64,000 nt of DNA from an uncultured Lachnospiraceae bacterium (lineage in GTDB: Bacteria; Bacillota_A; Clostridia; Lachnospirales; Lachnospiraceae). The stretch is taken from the NCBI GenBank assembly GCA_905207905.1, contig CAJLNC010000001.1, forward strand, positions 1 to 64,000. Direction: 5' to 3'. The first letter of the stretch is position 1. Every line of letters begins with the position of its first letter. Shown here piece by piece: positions 7,793 to 15,614 of the stretch. A model generated the notes under the pieces. It had not been told where the DNA came from. It searched no databases and worked only from the letters and a program-made list of their open reading frames with translations. Both the position numbers and the translations under genes were made by a program.

Positions 7793-10015
7793 ATGCAGGA
7801 ATATTATGCAGATGTGATTGTGGATATTACCAGTGAGAAGCTGGATCGGGTATTCCAGTACCGGGTGCCGGAAACCCTTCAGGGCAGTCTGGAGCCTGGA
7901 ATGGTGGTGGAGATTCCCTTTGGAGCCGGGAATCGGAAAATCAAAGGGTATGTCACCGGAATTTCCCATCATGCAGAGCTTGCCCCGGAGAAGATCAAGG
8001 AGATTCACCGGGTGGTTGCAGGGGGAGGCAGTGCGGAGGCCAGACTGATAGGGCTGGCAGCCTGGATTCGGGATCGATACGGTTCTACCATGATCCAGGC
8101 CTTAAAGACAGTGCTTCCGGTAAAACAGAAGGTGAAAGAAAAAGAAAAAAAGACCCTGTACCTGGAGCTTGATCGGGAGGCGGCAAAAGAAAAACTGGAG
8201 TTTTTCAGAAAGAAGCATCAGACAGCCAGAGCAAGACTTCTGGAGGCGTTGCTGGAGGAACCGGCTCTTCCCTATGAGCTGGTGACGGCCAAGCTGAACA
8301 TTTCCAGGGCGGTGTGCCGGGGATTAGAGGAGCAGGGTATAGTCCGGCTGAAAAGTGAAAAAATATATCGTAATCCCCTGAAGGGAATGAAAAAGGAAGG
8401 AAAGGCTGTTTCGCTCAGCAAAGAGCAGCAGGAGATTGTGGATGAGATCATCGCAGAGTGGGAGAGGGCTAAGGAAGGCAGGTATCTGATTCATGGAGTT
8501 ACAGGAAGCGGGAAGACAGAAGTGTATCTGGCGCTGATCGATTATGCGGTGAAACAAGGGCAGCAGGCCATTGTGCTGATACCGGAGATTGCCCTGACTT
8601 ACCAGACCGTGATGCGGTTTTACCGCCGATTTGGCGACCGGGTGTCTGTGATCAACTCCAGACTGTCCCAGGGGGAGCGATACGATCAGTTTGAGCGGGC
8701 CCGGAAGGGAGAACTGGATGTGATGATCGGCCCCCGTTCCGCTCTGTTTACCCCTTTTCCCCATCTTGGAATGATTGTGATAGATGAGGAGCATGAGCCG
8801 GCTTACCAAAGCGAGTCCATGCCCAGGTATCATGCCAGGGAGGTAGCGCTGCAGAGAGGAAAGATGGAAGGGGCCAAGGTGGTGTTGGGGTCAGCGACGC
8901 CCTCCCTGGAGGCCTATTATGGAGCCCAAAAGGGCCAGTACCGTTTATTTACTTTAAAGAAGCGGGCCCAAAAGGCTGTGCTCCCTCAGGTGGAGGTTGT
9001 GGATCTAAGGCAGGAGCTTCGGCAGGGAAACCGGTCGATCATAAGCAGGAATCTTCATCAGGCGCTGGAGGGATGCTTGGAACAGGGGCAGCAGGCCATG
9101 CTGTTTTTAAACAGAAGAGGATATGCAGGCTTTGTGTCCTGCCGTTCCTGCGGCCATGTGATCAAGTGTCCTCACTGTGATGTATCCCTGTCCCTTCACA
9201 GCAACGGAAGGCTGGTGTGTCACTACTGCGGACATCAGGAGCAGGGAACTTCTCTGTGTCCGGAATGCGGTTCTCCTTTCCTGCGCAGCTTTCGGGCAGG
9301 CACTCAGCAGATCGAGGAGGAGGTCAGACGCCAGTTTCCGACAGCGAGAGTGCTGCGGATGGATCTGGACACTACCAAAGGAAAGGAAGGACATCAGGAA
9401 ATCCTGGCAGCCTTTGCAAACCAGGAGGCAGATATTTTGATAGGCACCCAGATGATCGTGAAGGGACATGATTTTCCCCATGTGACAGTGATGGGAGTGC
9501 TGGCTGCGGACGTATCTCTTCACGTTCCGGACTACCGGGCCGGGGAACGGACCTTTCAGTTGCTTACTCAGGCAGCCGGGAGAGCTGGCCGGGGAGAACA
9601 GCCGGGACGGGTAATCATTCAGACCTATGATCCGGAGCATTACGCTGTCCAGGCGGCGGCAAAGCAGGATTATGAGGGATTTTTTGAACAGGAGATGCGT
9701 TATCGGTCTCTGGCCGGATATCCTCCGGCAGGGAGCCTTTTGGCGATTCACTGTTCTTGTGGGGATGAAGCCTATCTTCGCATGGCCTGCAGCTATTTAA
9801 CACAGTATCTTAAGCGGGCGGCAGCGGGAATGCAGGTGCAGATTTTGGGGCCGGCAGATGAGACCATTGCCAAGATTCAGGATCAGTACCGTATGGTGCT
9901 ATACCTGAAAGCAGATCAGGAACAGCTGCTGAGAACAGTGAAAAATAAAATGGAGCGGTATGTGGCAGTGAACCAGGGGTTCGATGCCATTCAAATACAG
10001 ATTGATGTGGATTAG
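7793..10015 (+). CDS. priA: Primosomal replication-restart helicase PriA
   Basis: A 740-residue superfamily 2 DNA helicase that reloads the replisome at stalled forks. Visible are the N-terminal DNA-binding domain (ADVIVDITSEKLDRVFQY), Walker A GVTGSGKT (G235-T242), the DEEH box (D331-H334) and the cysteine-rich zinc insertion (four CxxC-type pairs, about 447-490) typical of PriA. An in-frame stop at 7784 leaves ATG 7793 as the only plausible start; its GGAGG site (7776-7780) is 12 bases away, so initiation may be modest. First gene of the conserved priA-def-fmt block. Confidence 0.97.
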   Translation: MQEYYADVIVDITSEKLDRVFQYRVPETLQGSLEPGMVVEIPFGAGNRKIKGYVTGISHHAELAPEKIKEIHRVVAGGGSAEARLIGLAAWIRDRYGSTMIQALKTVLPVKQKVKEKEKKTLYLELDREAAKEKLEFFRKKHQTARARLLEALLEEPALPYELVTAKLNISRAVCRGLEEQGIVRLKSEKIYRNPLKGMKKEGKAVSLSKEQQEIVDEIIAEWERAKEGRYLIHGVTGSGKTEVYLALIDYAVKQGQQAIVLIPEIALTYQTVMRFYRRFGDRVSVINSRLSQGERYDQFERARKGELDVMIGPRSALFTPFPHLGMIVIDEEHEPAYQSESMPRYHAREVALQRGKMEGAKVVLGSATPSLEAYYGAQKGQYRLFTLKKRAQKAVLPQVEVVDLRQELRQGNRSIISRNLHQALEGCLEQGQQAMLFLNRRGYAGFVSCRSCGHVIKCPHCDVSLSLHSNGRLVCHYCGHQEQGTSLCPECGSPFLRSFRAGTQQIEEEVRRQFPTARVLRMDLDTTKGKEGHQEILAAFANQEADILIGTQMIVKGHDFPHVTVMGVLAADVSLHVPDYRAGERTFQLLTQAAGRAGRGEQPGRVIIQTYDPEHYAVQAAAKQDYEGFFEQEMRYRSLAGYPPAGSLLAIHCSCGDEAYLRMACSYLTQYLKRAAAGMQVQILGPADETIAKIQDQYRMVLYLKADQEQLLRTVKNKMERYVAVNQGFDAIQIQIDVD

Positions 10016-10150
10016 ACAGCAGCTGTGTACAAGGGGCATTGTGCCCAGGTGCAGAGAGGCTGCTGACTGGTGAGTCAGAGATAGAAAAACAGAGCATCAG
10101 GCTGATCGGAGCAATCAGATGATCAGAGATAAGATAAGGAGGAAATAAAA

Positions 10151-10642
10151 ATGGCTTTAAGACAGGTGCGGATCATGGGAGATCCGGTTTTGGAAAAAAA
10201 GTGCAGAGAGGTAAAGGAAGTTACGCCCAAGATCCGGGAGCTGATCGAGGATATGCTGGACACCATGTATGAGGCTCAGGGTGTCGGTTTGGCAGCGCCG
10301 CAGGTGGGAGTGCTTCGCCGGATTGTGGTGATTGATGTGGGGGAGGGTCCTTATGTGATGATCAATCCTGTGATTGAGGCTACAGAAGGAAGCCAGACCG
10401 GTTCGGAAGGTTGTTTAAGCCTTCCTGGACAGGCAGGCACAGTGACCCGCCCCAATTATGTGAAGGTGCGGGCGTTCGATGAGAATATGGATGAGTTTGT
10501 GCTGGAGGGAACCGAGCTTCTGGCCAGGGCAATCTGCCATGAATGCGATCACCTGGAGGGAATTATGTACGTTTCCAAGGTGGAAGGAGATCTCTATGAC
10601 ACAGACCCGGATCTGATAGATGCGGAGGATTCGGAGGAGTAG
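10151..10642 (+). CDS. def: Peptide deformylase
   Basis: Removes the N-formyl group from nascent proteins. The 163 residues include all three family motifs: GVGLAAPQVG (44-53), EGCLSLPG with metal ligand C88, and HECDH with ligands H130 and H134 and catalytic E131. AAGGAGGAA lies just before the ATG. It sits between priA and fmt, the usual order, pairing removal of the formyl group with the enzyme that adds it. The 135-base gap from priA holds no gene. Confidence 0.98.
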   Translation: MALRQVRIMGDPVLEKKCREVKEVTPKIRELIEDMLDTMYEAQGVGLAAPQVGVLRRIVVIDVGEGPYVMINPVIEATEGSQTGSEGCLSLPGQAGTVTRPNYVKVRAFDENMDEFVLEGTELLARAICHECDHLEGIMYVSKVEGDLYDTDPDLIDAEDSEE

Positions 10643-10671
10643 AACAGGAAAGCAGACAGAAGGAGCAGCAG

Positions 10672-11685
10672 ATGAAAAAGATTATTTTTATGGGAACCCC
10701 GGATTTTTCCGTGGGAACTTTAAAAGCATTGCTGGATTCAGAATATGAGGTGCAGGCGGTATTCACCCAGCCGGATAAGCCAAAAGGACGGGGAAAGGCT
10801 CTGCAGATGACTCCGGTAAAGGCGGTGGCGCTGGAGGCCGGGGTGCCGGTGTATCAGCCAAGACGGATCCGGGAACCGGAAAATCTGGAGATCTTGCGGA
10901 AGTATCAGCCGGATGCCATTGTGGTGGTGGCTTTTGGACAGATCATTCCCAGGGAGATCCTGGAGCTGCCCCCCTACGGCTGCATCAATGTCCATGCTTC
11001 TCTGCTTCCCAAGTACCGGGGAGCCGCCCCCATTCAATGGGCGGTGATAGACGGAGAAAAGGAAAGCGGAGTCACTACCATGCAGATGGATACCGGGCTG
11101 GATACGGGGGATATGCTGCTGAAGGCAGTGGTTCCTATCGAAGAGCAGGAGACAGGAGGGAGCCTGTTTGAAAAATTAAGCCGGACAGGAGCGGAGCTTT
11201 TGCTTAAGACCTTGCGAGGTCTGGAGGCAGGCACCATTCGGCCGGAAAAACAGCCCCAGGAGAGTCCCACTCCCTATGCGGCCATGCTGGATAAGAAGAT
11301 GGGACAGATTGACTGGGAAAAGCCGGCCAGAGAGATCGAGTGTCTGATTCGGGGATTAAATCCCTGGCCCAGCGCTTATACTTTTTATGAGGGCAAAACA
11401 CTGAAACTGTGGTCTGCATCTGTGGAACCGGACTGCCAGACAGCCGCGGAACCCCATGGGAGGGGCAGTCAGGAGAATGGGGCTGAGCGAGGGAGCCAAG
11501 CAGGAGATGCAGCAGTTTTGGAGCCGGGCACGATTGTGGAAGTGACGAAAAAAACGTTGAAGATACAGACGGGAGAGGGAGTACTTGCAGTGAGGGAGCT
11601 TCAGTTGGAGGGAAAGAAGCGGATGGAGACAGATGCGTTTCTTCGCGGCTGTTCCCTGAAGACTGGAGAAAAGTTTGGAATTTAG
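10672..11685 (+). CDS. fmt: Methionyl-tRNA formyltransferase
   Basis: Formylates initiator Met-tRNA using 10-formyl-tetrahydrofolate. The catalytic trio is visible as N106, H108 and D144 within NVHASLLPKYRGAAP and MDTGLDTGD, matching the N/H/D triad of the E. coli enzyme. The 337 residues are a little longer than usual because the C-terminal OB-like domain has a low-complexity Gly/Glu/Ala/Gln-rich insertion near residues 247-283. The domain resumes afterwards with intact hydrophobic strands, so the gene looks functional. Confidence 0.97.
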   Translation: MKKIIFMGTPDFSVGTLKALLDSEYEVQAVFTQPDKPKGRGKALQMTPVKAVALEAGVPVYQPRRIREPENLEILRKYQPDAIVVVAFGQIIPREILELPPYGCINVHASLLPKYRGAAPIQWAVIDGEKESGVTTMQMDTGLDTGDMLLKAVVPIEEQETGGSLFEKLSRTGAELLLKTLRGLEAGTIRPEKQPQESPTPYAAMLDKKMGQIDWEKPAREIECLIRGLNPWPSAYTFYEGKTLKLWSASVEPDCQTAAEPHGRGSQENGAERGSQAGDAAVLEPGTIVEVTKKTLKIQTGEGVLAVRELQLEGKKRMETDAFLRGCSLKTGEKFGI

Positions 11686-11705
11686 ACAGAAAGGAGCAAC
11701 TTTTT

Positions 11706-12449
11706 ATGAACTTACTCACATCGACTCTTGGTTATCATTACGGCTACGGAAGGGGCTATTACGGCTGGGGGTTTGACCCTACCTATCTTCTGGCAGTTTT
11801 GGGACTTCTTCTGACTGTGCTGGCTTCCGCAAAGGTAAAGAGTACTTTTGCAAGATACAATCAGGTGAGAAGCCGTTCCGGCCTCACAGGAGCCATGGCA
11901 GCGGAACAGGTGCTTCACGCCTGCGGTATCTACAACGTGGGCATTGAGCGGGTATCCGGAAGCCTGACCGACCATTATGATCCAAGAAGCAAAACCCTTC
12001 GCCTTTCCGACAGCACTTACAGTTCCTCTTCTGTGGCAGCCATCTGTGTGGCAGCTCATGAGTGCGGTCATGCGGTCCAGGATCAGCAGCAGTATGGGCC
12101 TCTGGTGCTTCGCAGCACCATTGTGCCGGCAGCTAATATCGGTGCCCAGTTGTCCTGGCCGATCTTCTTTGCAGGGCTGATTTTTTCCTTCAAGCCGCTT
12201 TTGACGGCGGGAATTCTGCTGTTTTCACTGGCAGTGGTGTTCCAGCTGGTGACCCTTCCGGTGGAATTTAATGCCTCCTCCAGAGCCCTCAGGATTTTAA
12301 GGGATAACCGCATTGTTCCGGAGGAGGAACTGACAGGCGGGAAAAAGGTGCTTACAGCGGCAGCCCTCACCTATGTGGCAGCAGTGGCTTCTTCGCTGCT
12401 TCAACTGCTGCGCCTTGTAATTTTGGCAAGGAGGAATGACGGTGACTAG
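11706..12449 (+). CDS. YugP-type zinc metallopeptidase, membrane bound
   Basis: A 247-residue membrane protein of the YugP family. It opens with a Gly/Tyr-rich segment, has a TM segment near 25-42, then the zinc-binding HExxH motif as HECGH (H118, E119, H122) in AAHECGHAVQDQ, followed by further hydrophobic segments (about 145-185 and 215-240). The substrate of this family is not established. In Clostridia it commonly sits inside the fmt-rsmB block, as here. Its last codons overlap the start region of rsmB, so translation of the two is probably coupled. Confidence 0.9.
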   Translation: MNLLTSTLGYHYGYGRGYYGWGFDPTYLLAVLGLLLTVLASAKVKSTFARYNQVRSRSGLTGAMAAEQVLHACGIYNVGIERVSGSLTDHYDPRSKTLRLSDSTYSSSSVAAICVAAHECGHAVQDQQQYGPLVLRSTIVPAANIGAQLSWPIFFAGLIFSFKPLLTAGILLFSLAVVFQLVTLPVEFNASSRALRILRDNRIVPEEELTGGKKVLTAAALTYVAAVASSLLQLLRLVILARRNDGD

Positions 12450-13806
12450 ATCAGTAAACATCAGGGAAATCGTTCTGGGTATTCTTATGGAGATTACAGA
12501 GGAGGAAGCCTACAGTCATGTGGTGATCCGCAATGTGCTGGAAAAGTACCAGTATCTGGAAAAGAGGGATCGGGCTTTTATCTCCCGGGTGGCAGAAGGG
12601 ACGCTGGAGCATCTGCTCCAGCTGGATTACATTATCGAGTGTTTTTCCAAAGTGCCTGTATACAATATGAAGCCACTGATCCGGAATCTTCTTCGCATCT
12701 CTGTGTTTCAGCTAAAATATATGGACAGCGTGCCGGATTCGGCAGTGTGCAATGAGGCGGTGAAGATCGCTCAGAGACGGGGCTTTTATAATCTTAAGGG
12801 CTTTGTAAACGGAGTGCTGCGCAACGCGGCCAGAGGTCTGGACAGCGTGGCGTATCCGGACAGGGAGAAAGAACCGGTAAAATATCTGTCTGTGATTTAT
12901 TCGGTTCCGGAGTGGATGATTTTAAAGTGGCTGGATCAGTTTGGCTTTGAGACAGTGGAGATCATCTGCCGCAGCTTCCATGAATCCAGGGGAACCGTGG
13001 TGCGCTGCAATCTGGATAAGGCTTCCAAGGAGGAGATTATCCAGGAGCTGAAGATGCAGGACATTACGGTGAAGCAGCATCCCTATCTGGATTATGCCCT
13101 GGAGATCTCAGATTATAATTACATGAAAGCAGTCAGTGCATTCAAAAAGGGCTGGATTCAGGTTCAGGATATCAGTTCCATGCTGGTGACCGAGATCGCG
13201 GCTCCCAACTGGGGAGATCACTGCATAGATGTGTGCGCAGCGCCGGGGGGCAAAAGCCTTCATCTGGCGGATAAGCTTTGCGGCAGCGGTTTTGTGGAGT
13301 CCAGGGATGTGTCAGAGTTTAAGGTAAAGCTGATGCAGGAAAATATTGAGCGTACCGGAGTGATCAATATTCAGGCAAAAGTGATGGACGCTACGGTGTA
13401 TGACCCGGATTCGTTCCAGAAGGCAGATATTGTGCTGGCGGATGTTCCCTGCTCCGGTCTTGGGGTTATTGGCAAAAAGCAGGATATCAAGTACAAAATG
13501 ACAGAGGCGAAACAGATGGAGCTGGTGCGCCTGCAGCAGAAGATCCTTCATGTGGTGCAGAATTATGTGAAACCCGGCGGGGTATTGATCTACAGCACCT
13601 GTACCATTGGAATGGATGAGAATCAGATGAATGTAAAATGGTTTCTGGAACATTATCCGTTCCAGCTGGAGAGCATAGACTCCTACATTTGTCCGGAGCT
13701 TCGGGGAAAGACCACAAAGGGCGGTTACATACAATTACTGCCGGGTATCCATGAATCCGATGGATTTTTTATAGCCCGGCTGAAACGTCTGGAGCATGAA
13801 ATATGA
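12442..13806 (+). CDS. rsmB: 16S rRNA cytosine-C5 methyltransferase RsmB
   Basis: Methylates one 16S rRNA cytosine (C967 in E. coli). It combines an N-terminal NusB-like RNA-binding domain with a Rossmann methyltransferase: SAM motif CAAPGGKSLHL, cysteines C337 (DVPCSG) and catalytic C387 (STCT). GTG at 12442 is preferred over ATG at 12436 because AAGGAGG (12428-12434) is 7 bases from the GTG but only 1 base from the ATG, and the resulting N-terminus (MTRSVNIREIVL) fits the family. It overlaps yugP at its start and rlmN by four bases at its end. Confidence 0.95.
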   Translation: MTRSVNIREIVLGILMEITEEEAYSHVVIRNVLEKYQYLEKRDRAFISRVAEGTLEHLLQLDYIIECFSKVPVYNMKPLIRNLLRISVFQLKYMDSVPDSAVCNEAVKIAQRRGFYNLKGFVNGVLRNAARGLDSVAYPDREKEPVKYLSVIYSVPEWMILKWLDQFGFETVEIICRSFHESRGTVVRCNLDKASKEEIIQELKMQDITVKQHPYLDYALEISDYNYMKAVSAFKKGWIQVQDISSMLVTEIAAPNWGDHCIDVCAAPGGKSLHLADKLCGSGFVESRDVSEFKVKLMQENIERTGVINIQAKVMDATVYDPDSFQKADIVLADVPCSGLGVIGKKQDIKYKMTEAKQMELVRLQQKILHVVQNYVKPGGVLIYSTCTIGMDENQMNVKWFLEHYPFQLESIDSYICPELRGKTTKGGYIQLLPGIHESDGFFIARLKRLEHEI

Positions 13807-14849
13807 AGAAAACAGATTTGAAATCAATGAACATGGAGGAGCTTTCCCAGTATGTGGCCAGTCTTGGGGAGAAGCCCTTCCGGGCCAAACAGCTGTATCA
13901 GTGGATGCATGTGAAGCTGGTGGAAAATTTTGACGAGATGACCAATTTATCCGCAGCTTTTCGGGAGCGGCTGAAAAAGGAGGCTTCTCTGATTGTCTTA
14001 AAGCCTGTGGATGTGAGAACCTCTCAGACGGACGGTACCAGAAAGTATTTGTTTGAACTGGAGGACGGCAATGTGATCGAGAGTGTTCTGATGCGCTACA
14101 AGCATGGAAATTCTGTTTGTATTTCCTCACAGGTAGGCTGCCGCATGGGCTGCCGCTTCTGCGCTTCCACCATCGGAGGACTCACAAGAAATCTGGCGCC
14201 CTCGGAAATGCTGGATCAGATCTACCGCATCCAGAGACTTCTTGGAGAGCGGGTTCATAATGTGGTGGTGATGGGCACCGGGGAGCCTTTGGATAATTTT
14301 GACAATTTTCTCCGTTTTGTCCGTCTTATAAGCGATGAAAACGGGCTGAATATCAGCCAGAGAAATATTACGGTCAGCACCTGCGGAATCGTACCCAATA
14401 TCCGCAGACTGGCGGAAGAGGGGCTGCAGATCACTCTGGCCCTGTCCCTTCACGGCTCCAGTCAGGAGAAGCGCCGGCGGCTGATGCCTATTGCCGATCA
14501 ATATGAGCTTTCCCAGGTGCTGGATGCCTGCCGCTATTACTTTGAAAAGACAGGCCGCAGGCTGACCTTTGAGTATAGCCTGGTAGGAGGAGTCAATGAT
14601 CAGGAGGAAGATGCCCGGGAATTAAGCCGGCTTGCAGCCGGGCTGAACTGCCATATCAACCTGATACCTGTAAATCCGGTGAAGGAGCGTTCTTTTGTGC
14701 AGCCGGACCGGAGGGTGACTCTGGCCTTTCAAAATAAACTTGAAAAAAACGGAATAAATGTTACTATTAGAAGAGAAATGGGCCGGGATATTGACGGCGC
14801 CTGCGGCCAGCTGCGCCGCAGCTATATACAGAAAAATGAGGAAACATAA
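13803..14849 (+). CDS. rlmN: Dual-specificity RNA methyltransferase RlmN
   Basis: Radical-SAM enzyme that makes C2-methyladenosine in 23S rRNA and some tRNAs. The 348 residues contain the [4Fe-4S] motif CRMGCRFC (C113, C117, C120) and the C-terminal acceptor cysteine C334 in DIDGACGQL, both required by the mechanism. The ATG overlaps the rsmB stop (ATGA), so the two RNA methyltransferases are translationally coupled. Confidence 0.97.
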   Translation: MKKTDLKSMNMEELSQYVASLGEKPFRAKQLYQWMHVKLVENFDEMTNLSAAFRERLKKEASLIVLKPVDVRTSQTDGTRKYLFELEDGNVIESVLMRYKHGNSVCISSQVGCRMGCRFCASTIGGLTRNLAPSEMLDQIYRIQRLLGERVHNVVVMGTGEPLDNFDNFLRFVRLISDENGLNISQRNITVSTCGIVPNIRRLAEEGLQITLALSLHGSSQEKRRRLMPIADQYELSQVLDACRYYFEKTGRRLTFEYSLVGGVNDQEEDARELSRLAAGLNCHINLIPVNPVKERSFVQPDRRVTLAFQNKLEKNGINVTIRREMGRDIDGACGQLRRSYIQKNEET

Positions 14850-14876
14850 CGCTGGCGTTGGAGGAAAGGAAGAGCT

Positions 14877-15611
14877 ATGAGATCGTATTGTGTCACAGAC
14901 ATTGGCGTAAAACGGAATATGAATCAGGATTTTGTATATGCCTCCGAACAGCCGGTGGGGAATCTGCCCAACCTGTTTATTGTGGCGGACGGAATGGGAG
15001 GCCACAATGCAGGAGACCTGGCGTCTAGAAGTACAGTGGAGACCATGGTGGATTACATAGAGAGCGCAGGAGAAAAAAGCCCCATTCCCCTTTTGGAGGC
15101 CGCGATTTTGGCAGCCAACCGGAAGGTGATGGAGAAATCCCAGTCAGATAAGAGCCTGGAGGGGATGGGAACTACTGTGGTGGCAGCCACTGTGGTGGAG
15201 GACTGTCTCTATGTGGCAAATGTGGGGGACAGCCGTCTCTATGTGCTGGATGATCAGATCCAGCAGATTACCAGGGATCATTCTCTGGTGGAGGAGATGG
15301 TGAGAGCCGGACAGATTGGACGGGAGGAGGCCAGAAACCATCCGGAAAAGAATATCATCACCCGGGCGGTAGGCATGAAAAATAAATTGAGGATCGATTT
15401 CTTTGACGTGGCATTGTATGCTGGGGATAAGTTTCTGCTGTGTACGGACGGACTGACCAACATGGTGGAAGATGAGGATATCCTGGAACTGGTACAGAAG
15501 GAGACTTCGCTGGAAGCAGCCGCACACAGGCTGGTGGCTATGGCCAACCGAAACGGCGGAAAGGACAATATTTCAGTGGTTCTGGTGGAACCTATGGCAA
15601 GCGGGGTATAA
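14877..15611 (+). CDS. prpC: PP2C-type Ser/Thr protein phosphatase
   Basis: A 244-residue metal-dependent phosphatase (PrpC/Stp class). Motifs in order: KRNMNQD near residue 12, VADGMGGHNAGDLASR (about 38-53), CTDGLTNM and the C-terminal DNISVVLV, which supply the metal-binding aspartates. It is cytosolic, with no TM segment. The gene for its partner PASTA kinase starts three bases after its stop, the standard arrangement in Firmicutes, where the phosphatase reverses kinase signalling on cell-wall and division targets. Confidence 0.97.
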   Translation: MRSYCVTDIGVKRNMNQDFVYASEQPVGNLPNLFIVADGMGGHNAGDLASRSTVETMVDYIESAGEKSPIPLLEAAILAANRKVMEKSQSDKSLEGMGTTVVAATVVEDCLYVANVGDSRLYVLDDQIQQITRDHSLVEEMVRAGQIGREEARNHPEKNIITRAVGMKNKLRIDFFDVALYAGDKFLLCTDGLTNMVEDEDILELVQKETSLEAAAHRLVAMANRNGGKDNISVVLVEPMASGV

Positions 15612-15614
15612 TGT

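Noticed and set aside
7639..7836. Plus-strand frame of 65 codons between murE and priA
   Set aside because: No ribosome site, highly charged low-complexity product, and it runs into the priA start.
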